DNA from: Paramecium octaurelia
Lineage: Eukaryota; Ciliophora; Oligohymenophorea; Peniculida; Parameciidae
Length of the DNA: 64,000 nucleotides
NCBI GenBank assembly: GCA_905182995.1
Contig: CAJJDP010000003.1
Span: forward strand, 439,820-503,819
Direction of reading: 5' to 3'
The notes under the pieces were generated by a model. It ran no database searches, was not told where the DNA came from, and worked only from the letters and a program-made list of their open reading frames with translations. Position numbers and translations under genes: made by a program. Shown here one piece after another: positions 1-13,196 of the stretch. Position 1 is the first letter of the stretch; each line of letters starts with the position of its first letter.

Positions 1-45
1 GCAATAAATTAGGTATCTCAAATTTGGACCATTATTTTGAAGGTA

Positions 46-1877
46 TCAGATTATCTAGTTCAGTTATATTTTTTGGGAGGGTCTTCTTGGTTTTTTGAAT
101 CCAAATTAATTTATTTAAATACAATTTAAAATTTAAAATTTTTAAATTGTCTTATTTTGTGCTTTTTAGGAAATGCATTCTTAGACTCCATTTAATACCT
201 TAAATATCTCTATGGTTAAGTTTAAGTGATACATCAAATCTATACTAAACTCATCTATAGAATCACTTAATGGTTAATATTGTATTGATTTAAAAAATGA
301 AATATTGAAATAAAAGTCTCCTTCCTTTTATCCAACTACATTATTATAAGATTTCGAGGCTCTGTGTAATCGTACAATCAGAATATGATCAAACTCATCA
401 TTTGTTAATTAATCAAACACAAATTCTGAATTAGATGATCTAAGCATATCAGAGTTTTACTTACAATATTGTATATTTTGCTTCATCTAATTTAAAGATT
501 GTTCCTAAAATTACAAAATCAAAAATCTCTTATTCTACTAATGGTTCTTTTGATCCTACAACTTTATTGAATATATCCTTAATAAAATGCATTTTTATAT
601 TATAATCATTTTTTAACTTTCCAAATAGTAAAAATATAAATTAAGCGAGCATGCATCAATAAATTTTTTTGTACAACATTCATCTAATTTTGATCTAATT
701 TGCCTCCTGGGGGTGACCATGGTTTAGCTTTAAAGTTTAGTAAGATCTAGATTTATCTAAATATACTATTTACTTTAAAACAATCATTAGAATTTGATTT
801 AAATGCATAATATAAAGGTGATAACTATTTATTATCTAATGCTTCAATATTACTGCAATTTTTCATTAATAATTTAACCAAAAGTGCATTATTACAAATA
901 CAAGCAATATGTAATGGAGTTTACCCATCTTTGTTTCTGCTATGAACCAGATATGGGTCTTCTGATAAAGTTTGAATTATCTTATCGTAATTGCCTTCAA
1001 TTATTTGTTCATAAAATGAGTTATTATACTTGATTGGGTATTCAAACCAGAAACTCACTCGACATTTATATTTAGCTACAAATAAAACCTGCTTGAGAAT
1101 ATTTATAAATCTCTCTCTAACTTTGTGAGAACAACTAATTAGTCTAGTCCTTGATTTAAGCATTTTATGCGATGTAATAGGCACTCTTTTTTTGCTCTAT
1201 TCATTGGTGAGATGTTAAATCTATTAAAACACAGATTTAAATGTAGATTATTTCATATTTACCATATCATTTATTTGGTTATCATATTTTTTCTCTGGTA
1301 CAAGTTATTTATTTGATTGATGAAATTGAAATCGAATTTATTAGTTTTGAATTGATTTAATTTAAGCTGCAACCATTTCTTTATCTACATCTTCAGCATA
1401 AATCTAATTGTCTTATCTAGATAAACTTCTTTTGTGGATTAAGTTACAAATCTCATAATTCGATAAAAATCTACTTAATCTTCTTCTTGATTATTCATCA
1501 ATATAATCTTCTCGAAATTACTTTTTATTTGTTAATGCATTTGAAACCTAACTAGCTTAGTTTGTTTAGCTAGATTTTCTGGCTGTTTTAATTTAGGATT
1601 CATATCCAGCAACAACAGAATTTCTTCTAGTTTTAATTCTCGTTGTATTAATCTAAGATTATGAGTACTTCTCAACTATGCTATTTTTCCTTTTTAATTA
1701 CCAAAAAGCTAAGTGTTTTTAATCTGAATTGGTTTGTTTAGATTGTTAAAGTGAATCACTGTATTAACATAAAACCTAATTTGTAATTAATCCAATTTAC
1801 ATTGACTTTTTTGTCGTTTGAACATAATTAGGATTATTTTGGTTTATCTCTCCAAGTATAGTAAAAGTATTTGTCAT
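46..1877 (-). CDS. Ankyrin-repeat protein, unknown function
   Basis: Read with TAA/TAG as Gln, an open frame runs from ATG at 1877 to about 606 without TGA. The N-terminal 200 residues are basic and Gln/Ser-rich. A clear ankyrin repeat lies near 850-950 (KDGQTPLHIACICNNALLVK), so a protein-interaction role is likely. At 606 the frame meets TGA, but coding sense resumes at 592 in another frame (MHFIKDIFNKVVGSKEPLVE), then crosses a textbook 25-nt intron (440-464) to TGA at 46. A 40-nt intron at 578-617 would join both parts in frame, but it is long for this genome and has weak borders (GTT...AAG). Alternatives are a one-base sequencing error in the T-run at 609-614, or two genes. The ankyrin part is sure; the single-gene model is not. 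Confidence 0.6.
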
Positions 1878-2407
1878 GAGTTTCCATATCAAAACTTATA
1901 AATAAAAAATAATAACATATGTATAAAAAGCATAATAAAGTTAAACATAATAAATTATAGATCAGGATTAATCTAAGAAAAAAGAGTTATCTCTATATAA
2001 AATTATAGTTAAATTACTTTTGCAAAGTGACCAAAAATTTAGTTATACAAAATGAAATTCCATAAAATAGTTTTTGATAAGCATAGTACCATATATATGG
2101 CATTATTGCTGATAAAATATAACTGCTAACAAGAATGAAATGTAATTAAACCATAACTAAGATACTTTTGGATTAAAAGGTATATTAATGAATTGGATAT
2201 CAAGAGTAAAGTTTTGATTAAATTATATGTTGCTTTGGGAAATAGTTTTTTAAACCAAATAATTTTTATATTTATGAAAATGAAGAATAGTAACTTATTC
2301 AACTTTTTTTACAATTTATTTTTACTAAATTTAAGTTATATCAATTAGCCAACAAAAATAAGATTTAATTATAATTGCTGATGTATATATTTTATTTAAA
2401 ATAATAA
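1878..2407. other. Intergenic, divergent promoter region
   Basis: About 530 bp of AT-rich DNA between the starts of two divergent genes. The only open frame starting with ATG is 28 codons long (2050-2136, +), which is within chance when TGA is the only stop. It presumably carries both promoters, but I see no recognisable motif. Confidence 0.6.
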
Positions 2408-3972
2408 ATGAGGAAAAATAAACCAACATATAAAATTATAGTGAATAGAGGAATTTCTTCCTTGAGAAATAAAAATGAGTAGGAAGTAACGGAATAACTT
2501 CCAGTCATTAAGCCCAAATCTATAGCGAGAGGCTTTGTGAAGAATTTCGAGATCAAAAAGGTAAGAGTAAAAGTGGCCATCACAGAAGAAAAGTTAGAAA
2601 TAAACCTAAAACAGGTCAAATTGCATCCAATTTAAAAAGAGGAATCTCCCCCATTAAGTGAAACAAGATAATCACAGTCTTCAATTTATCAGAAAACTAA
2701 AGAAGATAATAATAGATCGGTATCACCTATCAAAAAAGAAACATCAAAGCATTAGAAATATGAAGTAATTGAAAATTTAGAGGATAATTTAGATACATAT
2801 ATTAAGATTTATTATTCAATAACCAAATTGATGGATGCAATGAGGAAGGTAATTTTATTTAATTTTTTAATAGTCAAGAATGTGAGTGATTTCGTAGATC
2901 AAATCAACAGATTTTAGGAAATAATTGATGGAGTGCACTTTTAAGCATTAGAGAATCTTTTGATTGAAAATAGCAAGAAATTTAGATAAATTTTAATATT
3001 GATAAAATTAGGAGTAAGAAATAATAAAATTATAATTATTAGATAATTCTAATAGTGAATGGTTTTTTTGATTAACAAGTCTACTCAACCAATAATGTGA
3101 ATTTTAGAAACTTGCTCATCTATAATCTATAAAACTATTTTTTTTTAGGTTAGTTCATACTCTAGAAAACTTAAAAACAAGAATTGGCAACAATAATTAC
3201 ATAAAACTAAAAGCATTTCAACAATAACAAAATAGAATCAAGTATTCAAATAAGACAAAATGTTGAATTACTATAAGGATTATATAAGTCATTAAGTAAG
3301 TAATCCAAAGATCTTTATTAATTTCTAAATTCGTTTTTTAGATTGATTCCTAATTTAAGGATAGTAGAAAGTAATATAATGTTATAAAACTTTACATCCT
3401 TGTACATTACTGTATAATAAGGTTATTACGGATTATTGGGCATTCCATTGATAAGCGTAGCTCATAAACCTTACCTCCCTAATGAAGCCACCCATAAATT
3501 TACTCTTATTTTAGACATGGATGAAACATTGATTCATTTTGTAGATTAAACAAAAAGCTTTTTAGTAAGACCATATACAGAGTAGTTTCTGTAAGAAATG
3601 AGTAAATATTATGAGATTGGAGTATTTACTGCTGGATTACCAGATTATGCAAATTGGGTTCTTGACTAAGTTGCCTTTAATAAATACATCTAATTTAGAT
3701 TATATCGATAACATGCTATGTAATATCAATAACACTTTGTAAAAGACCTGTCAAGACTGGGTAGAAACCTGGCTAAATGCATAATAATAGATAACATAGC
3801 GGCTAACTATCAACATTAAGAAGAAAATGGGATTTAAATTAAGACTTGGTACAACTATCCTGATGATAAAGAATTGGTTAAATTAGGAGCATTTTTAAGA
3901 AAAATAGCAGAAGATAATTGTGAAGATGTAAGGGATGCTCTTCAAATGTATAACAAAGCTTCTGTATAGTGA
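2408..3972 (+). CDS. FCP1/SCP (NLI-interacting factor) type phosphatase
   Basis: Predicted 511 residues. The last third is a HAD-superfamily phosphatase of the FCP1/SCP family, which removes phosphate from Ser/Thr of proteins such as the RNA polymerase II C-terminal domain. The catalytic motif FTLILDMDETLIHF (DxDxT/E type, nucleophile Asp near residue 360) is followed by VRPYTEQFLQEM, EIGVFTAGLPDYANWVLD and the acidic motif CIIIDN, in family order. The N-terminal 350 residues are Lys/Gln/Ser-rich and without recognised domain. One 29-nt intron (3014-3042) restores frame. A GTA...TAG stretch at 2850-2874 looks like a 25-nt intron, but removing it creates an immediate TGA, so I kept it as coding. 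An in-frame ATG at 2381 could be the start instead. The exact substrate cannot be told. Confidence 0.85.
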
Positions 3973-4022
3973 TTCTCTTTATCTAATTAATAAATATCTA
4001 AATAAAAATTAATTAACTAACA

Positions 4023-7000
4023 ATGTCTTCATTTAGGCCACAATCTTCTTAGGTTATTTCAGTCAAATCACCCAGCAGAAGTGAGTATACTAAATTATAA
4101 ATTAGTTATTCCTGCTATTGCTAATATGGGGAGATCATATGTTATACCTGCTGCTCAGAATTTGCCTACTACAGTAATTGTAAAGGAAAAGAATCCAGGA
4201 TCCTACAATAATGACAAAGAGGTTGATGATGGTGCAAGGGATGAATTGGAATAATGGAAAAAAAAGTATTTTTCATTAGAAGCTCGATTAGCTAAATATG
4301 AGATAGATAATGAAATTGTACTGAAATTATGTAATATTTTTAGAAAGATGAATTATAATCTAGGATATTAGGTTCATAGGAGGATGTTAAAAAGTTTTAG
4401 ATAGATTATACTAAAGCACAAGCTGATTTGGATAACTAGAAATCTGAGATGAATAAGTTGATTATTGAAAATTAAAAATTGTTAAATTAACAAGTTGAGG
4501 TTGACAGATTAAAAAAATTAGTGGCTGAAAGAGAGGATACAATTAGCCAAGTATCTAATTATATTACTTATGTAGCTACTACAAAAATGCAAAGAATATC
4601 AAGAGTAATTATAAGAGCTGGAAGCTTTTTAATAGGCTCTTTAAGATATGCATAATCAAAATTAAGGAAAAGAATAGATGATTGAGTAATGGAAGTAAAA
4701 ATATACAGAAAATGACATCAAAAAGTAAAAAGAAATTGATGATCTTAAATCCAAACTTGCAGAGTTTAATCCTGCAGAGGTTTAAAACTTAAAAGATTAA
4801 TTTTAAAGAGAGAGACAGGAATCGTAAAATCAATTAAAAAAATAATAAACCGATTTAGCTGATGCCCTTAAACAATTAGATTAATGGAAAATTAAATATA
4901 ATGTAATTCAATCTTTAATGATAGAATCTGGATCTCCAACATCAGTAATTATCATCAGCTCAAAAAGAATCTATTGCAAGAGTTGAGACTTTGACTTAAG
5001 AATAAAATAAATTATCAACTTAGATTCATTAACTTAATGATGATAAATAGAAGTTGCAAATTGAGGTGGAACAGACAAAAGGACAGCTTAAACTTCATTA
5101 AGGCTTGATTGGAGAATTGGATAGGATTAAAAAACTATTATCTGATAAAAGTACTGAATTATAGCAAACCTTGTAATAGTCACAGTAGAAAGACATAGAT
5201 TTAAATAATGCAGAATTGACTATTTCTGAATTAAATCAAAAAATCAAATCATTGTCACTGTTATAATAAGAAAACTAAAGATTATCACATGAAATTGAAG
5301 AAATTCATAGAGAAAATGAAAGACTTACCCAAGATAATTCTTAATTATTGAAAGATATTGATAAGTTTAAGCTTTTAGAATAAGAAAAACAGTAATTAGA
5401 AAGTAAGGTCAGTATGTTGGCATCAGAAATAGAGAGATTGAAAGTTTAACTTAAATAAAAAAATGAGAAGATTTTAGAATAATAGGAAGATTTGAAAAAC
5501 CTATAAGAATAGTTAAGAGAAATTGAATAATTAGAAAATTAAAATCAATAATTATTAAAGGAGTTGGAATAAAAAGATAAAATTATTGAAGAATTGGAAT
5601 AGAAATTGTAAGAACTCAATGTTCTTGAATAAAAATTGGCTGATGCTAATAACAAAATATATGATCTAGAAAACAAAGTAGCAATGCTGAGTGCTGAATC
5701 CTAGCGATTGAGATATTTGAATGATCAAAAAACAGAACAATTGAAAAATGCAGAAGAGTAATTGTCTGATTTAAATATTTTAAAAGAAAAATTGAGTCAA
5801 TTATAAAATAAATATGATGCATAACAATAGGTTAATCAAAATTATTAGGATGAACTAGAAAAACTAAGAGGCTAATCAAATTAAGCAAATACAGATATCG
5901 CCGAATTAAAAAGATAATTAGAAGAATAAAAGGCACAAAATATAGTTCATAAACAATCAAATTCTGAATCTGTGATTGCAGAATTGCAATAATAACTGAG
6001 CTCATTGTAACAAAGTTATAAGAAGGTTTCAGAATCAAATTTAGCTAATGAAGAGGATCCAACTTTAGATTTGCAAAATAGATTAACTCTTCTTAAATAA
6101 GAAAATCAAAGATTAAATCAAACCATTTAATAAAAGAATTAAGAAGTCCTTAATCATTAATAATAGAACCAAAATTTATAACAAGAATTATTAGAATTAG
6201 ATTCATTAAACGTATAAATCAAAGAGTTGCAAGAGTCTAAAAATGTATTATAGGAACAACTGTAGAATGAGATTAAAGGTCGACAAGATTTAGAATAAAG
6301 AATTCAATAAACTGAATCCGAAAAGTATGATCTATAGAGTAAATGTGCTATGTTATCCACTCATATAGAAGGAATGAAATATAAATTAGATAAGATGGAA
6401 AATGTTGATGACCTTAAAAAAAGAATTTAAGAATTGGAAGGTTAATTAGCAGAAATGTAGGCATTGGAATTAGAAATTGAAAGCTTGAAAGATAGAATTG
6501 CAGAGCTAGAGAAAGAGTTAAAATTATGGAAATAAAAGCATGAACAATTAGATTAATCATATTAATAACTACAGATGACTAAAGAATAGATGGAGAATAA
6601 ATTAGCTATGCTTTCATCCGAAATAGAACGACTTAAGGTTTTAAATAAAAAAAAGCAGGATGAAATAGATGCATAGAATTAAGAATTAATAAAATTAGAT
6701 TAAGAAATGAATGACTTACATAATTAGCTTGAAGATATTAATGAATTAAAAACAGAATTAGGTTCTCTATAGAACTAATTATAATAATAAATTGATGATA
6801 ATTAAGATAAATTGAATGAAATTACTCAACTTAAATAATAAGTAGCAGAAATTGAAGGTTTATTAGTAAATTAAGAAGATTTATAAAATTAAATTAAAAA
6901 GTTACAAACAGAATCAGAATCCAAAGATGAAATTATAAATTAATTTAAGCAAAAACTAACATAATTAGAAAGCAAAATTGCTGAACTTGAAGATATAAAA

Positions 7001-7391
7001 GTAATTAACCATTTATATAATAGTACAAATACGAAGATAAAATGGCACTTTTAAGTAGTGAAGTTAAAAGACATGAATTCAAAGCCAAAAAATTGGAAGA
7101 TAAATCTAATGAATTAACAACCCAAGTAGATCATTTAACTGCAGACTTGAATGAGGCAGATTCAAAAATTGTTGAATTAGAAAAAGTACTTTTTTTACTT
7201 ACTTTTAGGATTTAGGTTAGTGGAAGTTTGAATATTCAAAATTAAATAGTCTTCAATACAAGATAGATGAATATAGTTTCTTGCTTGTAGTATCGTTTGC
7301 TGAAATTGAAGCTTTAAGATCTTAAGTTAATTCATTAAATGAGCAATTAAATGGTCATAATAAAACCAAAGTGGCATTAGCATTAGCTTGA
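4023..7391 (+). CDS. Long coiled-coil protein with recurring MLSxEIERLK motif
   Basis: Predicted 1,072 residues after removing six introns: 4081-4105, 4318-4343, 4605-4635, 4903-4924, 7001-7023 and 7186-7208 (22-31 nt). The first 60 residues are Ser/Pro-rich; nearly all the rest is heptad-patterned, rich in Glu, Lys, Gln and Leu, so a long parallel coiled coil is expected. A short motif recurs five times: MLASEIERLK (about 5415), AMLSAESQRLR (5680), AMLSTHIEGMK (6345), AMLSSEIERLK (6605) and ALLSSEVKRHE (7043). The family is not recognisable; a structural role in cytoskeleton, basal body or cortex would be typical for such ciliate proteins, but that is inference. It starts 50 bp after the phosphatase stop. 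Confidence 0.85.
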
Positions 7392-7428
7392 TGAACATTA
7401 TATAATAATACAATAAACAAATTTATTT

Positions 7429-8879
7429 ATGAATAAAATTCTTAGAGGGTTTTCAACAGTAAAATCAATGAAATTCATCAAAGATAAATAACCAATAATT
7501 AAGATTAGTGAATTACCTTCTGGAATTAAAATATTTACTGAATAAACTGCTTTTCCATTTGCGTCGGACATTGGAATTTGTTTCAAAGCAGGATTAAGAA
7601 ATGAACTCCCTTCAGAAACAGGATCATTATTTAGTCTCAACTAACACATGTATCATATCTCTGAAAACGATTGTCTTGAAAATTTGTAAGTATCTAAGCT
7701 ATTTAGTGAATAAACACTTCGAACAGGATGCATGTTGGATTAAACTTATGACTCAGAGTTATCTTATTGGAAGTGTTAATTCATACAGGAAGACTTTGAT
7801 ATGATTGTGGATGTCTTATTGAAACTGGCTTTAACAACAAAGAGAATTGCAAAAGAAACAAGAGATTAATTTAGCTAAATGAGTATTCCTTAAGAAAGGG
7901 TATTAAATAGAAATATTTAGATGACTGTAGATGAAGCAATAAAAAAGGCTGCATTTGGAACACATCCATTAGCAAATGCTAAAACATCTGCTTAAATACT
8001 GCCAAAATAGGAAGATTTTTCAAGATTTTAAGAATAAATGCTTACTAGTTAAAATATGATAATTGGCTACGCAGGAGTTTGGAGTCATGAATAATTTAGA
8101 GAGTACATTGAAAGAAAATTAGTAAATCATTAATAATGTAATAATGTCAAAATAATTGGTAGTTTTCTAAAGACAATTAAGGAAATAAACAAGTCCAGAA
8201 TTCATTTCTCAAGCCTATGCCTTAAGTGATGAAAAAAATGATTCTATTGATATCGCTCTTCTGTTTAAAGGAAATAAATGGAGTGATAAAAATATGCCTA
8301 CTCAACATATATTAAACCAAATTTTAGGATCTTCAAGTATTTATAGTATCTCATAGGTTCCTGGTCAACTGGTGGTCCTGGAAAAGGAATGAGATCAAGA
8401 ACAACACTTAATCTAATGTAATCAATATAGTCTGTGGAAGAAGCTTCAGGCGTTTCTTAATTGTTTTCTGATGCTGGAATATTTGGTTTAAGAGTCCAAG
8501 GACCTCCTACTTCAAAATAAGAATTATATTCATGTTTAATTGATGAATTCAGATAGTTAGGATAGCCAATGAGTGATGAGGAATTTCTGAGAGGAAAAAA
8601 CATAGCTATAACTTTAATAAATTTGAATTTAGAGAGATAGGCAGATAGACTAGAAGAATAAATCAAAACTGTAAATGATTCAATTTATCTAAGACATTTT
8701 TGATGGGATAAAATGCTGTACCGCTTTATGAAAGTTTGATTGAAGATGTCACCAAAGAATAACTTTAAGATTATGTAAAAAACTTAATAAATAATTCTGA
8801 ACCTACTCTCATGTACTATGGTAAAAACGTGTAGGATATTCCAACTCTGCAACAAATTAAAAGAAATTTGAGAAAATGA
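7429..8879 (+). CDS. Mitochondrial processing peptidase alpha-subunit-like protein
   Basis: Predicted 453 residues after four introns (7686-7706, 8138-8162, 8337-8356, 8671-8693). Family: M16 metallopeptidase, alpha subunit of MPP, which with the beta subunit removes presequences from imported mitochondrial proteins. Support: an N-terminal stretch of the form LPSGIKIFTEQTAFPFASDIGI; the glycine-rich loop WSTGGPGKGMRSR near residue 290, the substrate-sensing hallmark of alpha subunits; and DAGIFGLRVQG further on. The zinc motif HxxEH is absent, as expected for alpha. The first 16 residues are basic and Ser/Thr-rich, fitting a mitochondrial presequence. It is slightly short for the family (about 500) and the middle of the N-terminal domain is poorly conserved. 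Function is inferred from family. Confidence 0.85.
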
Positions 8880-9240
8880 TAAGTATAGTATTGTTTAGTA
8901 GATATATAAATATTTATATCAGAGTTCTCATATAATTTGCATAATCTTATCCCATAAATTTAGACAATAAATTGACTATAATTTTCTAATATTTAATAGT
9001 TATTCTTAAATTGATTGCAATCCATTTAATTCCTCTATAAATAAATCTAATTCTTTAAATCATAATTTTTTATTTATATATTTTATTATCTCCAAATAAA
9101 AAAAAAAAATGTAATCTAAAATTTATTAGTATCCTATTTTAAATGCAATTATTTTAATAAATAACATTTAAGTTATAAAATAACTTAATTAAATTTAAGA
9201 TATTAAATAGAGTCAATATATGATTGAAAAATTATAGTTA
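8880..9240. other. Intergenic, convergent 3' ends
   Basis: About 360 bp of AT-rich DNA between the stop codons of two convergent genes, with an A-run near 9100. I see no gene, repeat or structured element. Confidence 0.6.
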
Positions 9241-12200
9241 TCATTATAATCGCGGTAATTTGACTTTAGATTTACATTTAATTTCCTTGAATTTTTATGA
9301 GCGTTCATCTGTGATATCATAAATCTCTAATACAGTAACAAATCTTGATGCAGCATTACATTCAGCCTTTTATAAATAGTAAATAATTTACTTCTGATAA
9401 GAAGATTTTCGGATCTGAATTGCAAATTGCCTTGCATTTTAAGTTTTATTTGTACAACTTCTCAAATAGGTGAGGATCTACTTTTTTAGTTTATTTTTGA
9501 ACTCCACTCTTGAATAAAGGTGGAACTTATGTTGATCTCCCTTAAGGAGTCAAATTACCTCCTTTGCTTCCAAATTTATAGTTTTCCTAATAGTCTGAGT
9601 GTTATTATTTTAATTCTTTAACTATATCACTTTAATTAATCAAACTATCTAAATTCATTTATTAGTTTCCTCTTTATGAATTTGGATGTTAATCTTTCTA
9701 TTGCACCTTATATCTTGACAAGACTTATTCTAACCTTATTTTTTGATTGAATTATTGTGGGGCCTGTTACTAATTTGAGTGATTATTATTAAGCTCGTCA
9801 TCTTTAATAATTGGTTTATGATTGTATTCAAATTGTTTGTCATCCTCTGATTGTCCATTCTACACTTTAAAATGTCTATTGTGAATTCCTTATTTAACCT
9901 ATTTTTCATGTACTTCCTTCTCTTTGATTTTGACCTAGTCAAACAAAGTTTTAATTTTTTATTCGTATCTCTCATAATATTCTTTAAATCCTATTTCTAA
10001 CTTCCATTCAGGATTACTCTTTAGAGTATTTAATTTAGTTTAATCTATCTTTTCTAAGTAAAAGAATGGATTGAATTCTTCTTGAGGAGATTTAATTAAT
10101 CCAAGGGGATCTTAAATCTTCTCTTCTATATAATAAATTTGCTGTGCTTAACCACTTTAGTCTTCTGATTATTGTTATTGTACAAATTAAGTGTATTTGA
10201 GATCTACTCTCTCATTTAAATCTACATTGTAAATCTCCTCTGTTCCACTTCTTTTAAGAGCAATAGGTCTTGGTTCTTTTCGATCATAATTTTGTTGAAA
10301 TGAGTCAATAAATTTACCAGTCTCTGCATCCCATAATTTGACTTTCTTATCAAAAGCAGTAGTGATGAGAAAATCTTCTTTTTCTACATATTCTAAGGAT
10401 TTAATAACTTCATAGTGAGCTCTAATTATCCATTTTATTTTAACTTCTCTTTAAGCAATTTTAGGTAATACTAGCATTTGCCTTGCATTTTAGGTAGTTT
10501 TGAGTCCCTTAATTCTTTTTGTAGCAACATCTTCCTTATCTTTTTCATTGACAACATGAATCAAAAAATCTACAAGCCAATCAACTTCAAAGCATTTAAT
10601 AAATCCTTTATCATCACTTAAAAATAGCACCTTTTTCTCTTAACTGAAAACTGCATTTGAAATTCCTAATAATTAGCTAGGAATTTCAGGATCTACATTA
10701 GTAAAAGTAAATATCTTCGCAAATCTATGCAATACAGGAGGCATGGACATAATTGAAATTCTTCCTTAACTATTTGTAACAAACATAAATGGAATTCCTT
10801 TAATGAGATTGATAGAAGTTATTTCTTCACCTTATTTGAATTCATTGGCAACTCCATGCAATTTATTGGTATCAGTCTCATAAAATCTAATTTACCCAGA
10901 ATTAGTTCCTGCCAATAAATGTTTCATCATAGGATCATAACTTAAGTATGTTAATTAACCATCTTAAATTATAAAAGTTCGTAATAATTCACTTTCTCCA
11001 AATTCATTATCTAAACTCATAAATACATTATTATCCATTGATCCAGTAAAGAAAGCTCCAATATCTGAGGCATGAACAATAGCAACTACCTCACCTGAAT
11101 GCTTTGGCAGGTTCTTGATTTTTGCTCCATTAATAACATTAAATAATGCCACTGTCCCACTGCTGTCTCCAATTATAAATCGTTTATCCAAATTATCTAA
11201 CTTAAATGCTGTTATTTCAGTTGTAGTTATATCACTATATATCTTCTTTACATCTCCAGTTAGAGCATTCCAAATTTTGATTTTAGTACCTGCAGGTGTA
11301 AAAAATGCCATTTGATTTTCTATGAACTTACAACATACAGCAACATAATCATCTACTGAATTAGGATTATAATTCTTATCGTATTCATAAGAATAAATTG
11401 ATCTACCTCCAAATATCAACTTTAATGGTTTAGGTATATAGCATAAGCTTGATGGGTTAAATTTATGCTTTTCATCTTGTGTCTCTACACTAAATTACTA
11501 AACACAATTAAATTTTTTTGTATCCCAAACCTTTACGATACCTTCCTAATCCAATGAAACAATCTAGGAAGTTCCTTCTATAACTAAAACTCCAATTACT
11601 GGACTGCTATGGCCTTGGATTTTAAAAATCAAACTTTCAATATATGGATTCCATACACATAAATTATGGTCAAATCCAGCAGAAAATAATAGAATTAAGC
11701 TCTCATTAAATGCTAATGATACTATGCCTCTTGTATGTTCTTTATATGTTCTCTCTCTTTTTTTGGATAAAGTATTCCACAAAATTAAATTATGATCTAA
11801 ACTAGCTGATGCCATAAACTGTAATTTTGGCATTGCAATCATATCCATCACCACATCAGTGTGACTAATATCTTCAAATTAAATTTCTGTATCATTTTTT
11901 AAGTTCCATATATTAATTTGACCTTCTTTTTAACCACAATACAAAATTTCATTTATCCCATCCCAAGTCATACTATAGATATCATTAGTGAAATGATGTT
12001 CGATCATCTCCTCATCATTATCAGGTTAATTGGCTTAAACAAATCCTGAGGATTAATATCTCCAGCCTCTCACATAACCATCATGAGTTGATGTCAATAG
12101 TATTTGATACTTAGGATCATCAATATAAAGCATTGCCAAAATTTATGTTTTTTTCTCTATTGTGTCTTCCTTCTTTACAATAATAAACTAGTTCTGAATT

Positions 12201-12862
12201 AAGTTTATATACATTTTATTTATCTTTATCCTTTTTTGCTTGAGTTGTCACAACCTTATCACTGATAGGAACAATTTTTAATGGCTTCAAACCGAAACCA
12301 CCATCAGGTGTCATAAATTGAATTTCATCACTTCCTTCTTCAAAAAATGCAATTTTATCTATTTCCTTTATGTAGATTACACGAGTGATGATTTAAGTGA
12401 ATTTTTTATATGGTTTCATATTTGATTTTGTGTAAAGTTTGATTTCATCTTATTTAGACTTAATATTATTTAATACTGTTGCTTTTTCAATTATGTAGTT
12501 TGTGAATTCTTCCCATTCTAACTTCCCATTTCCATTTAAATCAATCTCCTCAAAAAGATTAACAAGTTATCTTATTGTAATATTATCAAATACCTAATCA
12601 ACTTAATATCTCTATTTGAAATTTCTAATTGCCAACTTAATAAATGTTCCTTAACAACCAATATGAATTCTGTCACTTCCATAGATCCTTGTCGTATTAA
12701 AAATTCTGTTCTCAAAACATTAATTGTGAATGGATCAAAATTAAGAGTAAGATCAGCTAACAATGTTTCATCAGTATGTAAAATTTATTTATATGTTGAA
12801 CGAGGAGAATAAATAGGCACTGTGTGATCTAACTTCGATAGTTTTTTTATTTGAGTTGTCAT
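9241..12862 (-). CDS. EF-hand and WD40-repeat protein (WDR49/WDR64-like)
   Basis: Predicted 1,183 residues; introns at 12571-12593, 12157-12178 and 9367-9391 restore frame and give a length divisible by three. Near residue 100 is a canonical calcium loop, DLNGNGKLEWEEF, so the protein probably binds calcium. From about residue 200 to 830 there are many WD40 blades, for example LASASLDH-type repeats (FMASASLDHNLILWNTLS), HSGEVVAIVHASDIGAFFTG and ITTAFDKKVKLWDAETGKF. The last 350 residues are Gln/Lys-rich without domain. EF-hand followed by a double WD40 propeller is the layout of WDR49/WDR64/EFCAB8-type proteins, which are mostly linked to cilia; the ciliary role here is inference. The start at 12862 is the first ATG after an AT-only region. 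Confidence 0.85.
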
Positions 12863-13196
12863 TTAATATTAATTATATAAATTAATCATTATGTAATACC
12901 AAATTCTTAATATTGCTTTGTCTCAAAACGAAATATTTTTAAATCATGATAAAAGAAAAATTATAATTTGAATACTATTTTGGTCTACTCTAAAGTATAA
13001 TTAAAGAAATAAAAGTAATAATTTATGCTTACTTAAATTCTTTAAATAATATGTAATAATTTTTGACTATTTTATAATCAAATATCAAAATAAAGAGCTA
13101 ATTCTATTAAGGATTTTAGCTTTCTATATATTACTTTAAATAATTCAGAGCAATTATTTCAAAATAAAAATAATATATTTACATTAAAAAAATATA
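12863..13196. other. Intergenic, divergent promoter region
   Basis: About 330 bp, extremely AT-rich, between the starts of the WD40 gene and a kinase. It should hold both promoters; no motif can be named. Confidence 0.6.

Noticed and set aside
2850..2874. 25-nt GTA...TAG stretch as an intron in the phosphatase gene
   Set aside because: Splicing it out gives an immediate TGA, while reading through keeps the frame to the catalytic domain.
3296..3341. 46-nt GTAAGT...TAG stretch as an intron
   Set aside because: Too long for this genome and its removal would break the frame that leads into the phosphatase domain.
4683..4685. TGA as the end of a 220-residue coiled-coil gene
   Set aside because: A 31-nt intron at 4605-4635 bypasses it and continues the coiled coil in frame.
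7398..7640. Minus-strand 80-residue open frame, and similar short frames across the window
   Set aside because: They lie antisense to certain genes and avoid TAA/TAG only because they are short; they are shadows.
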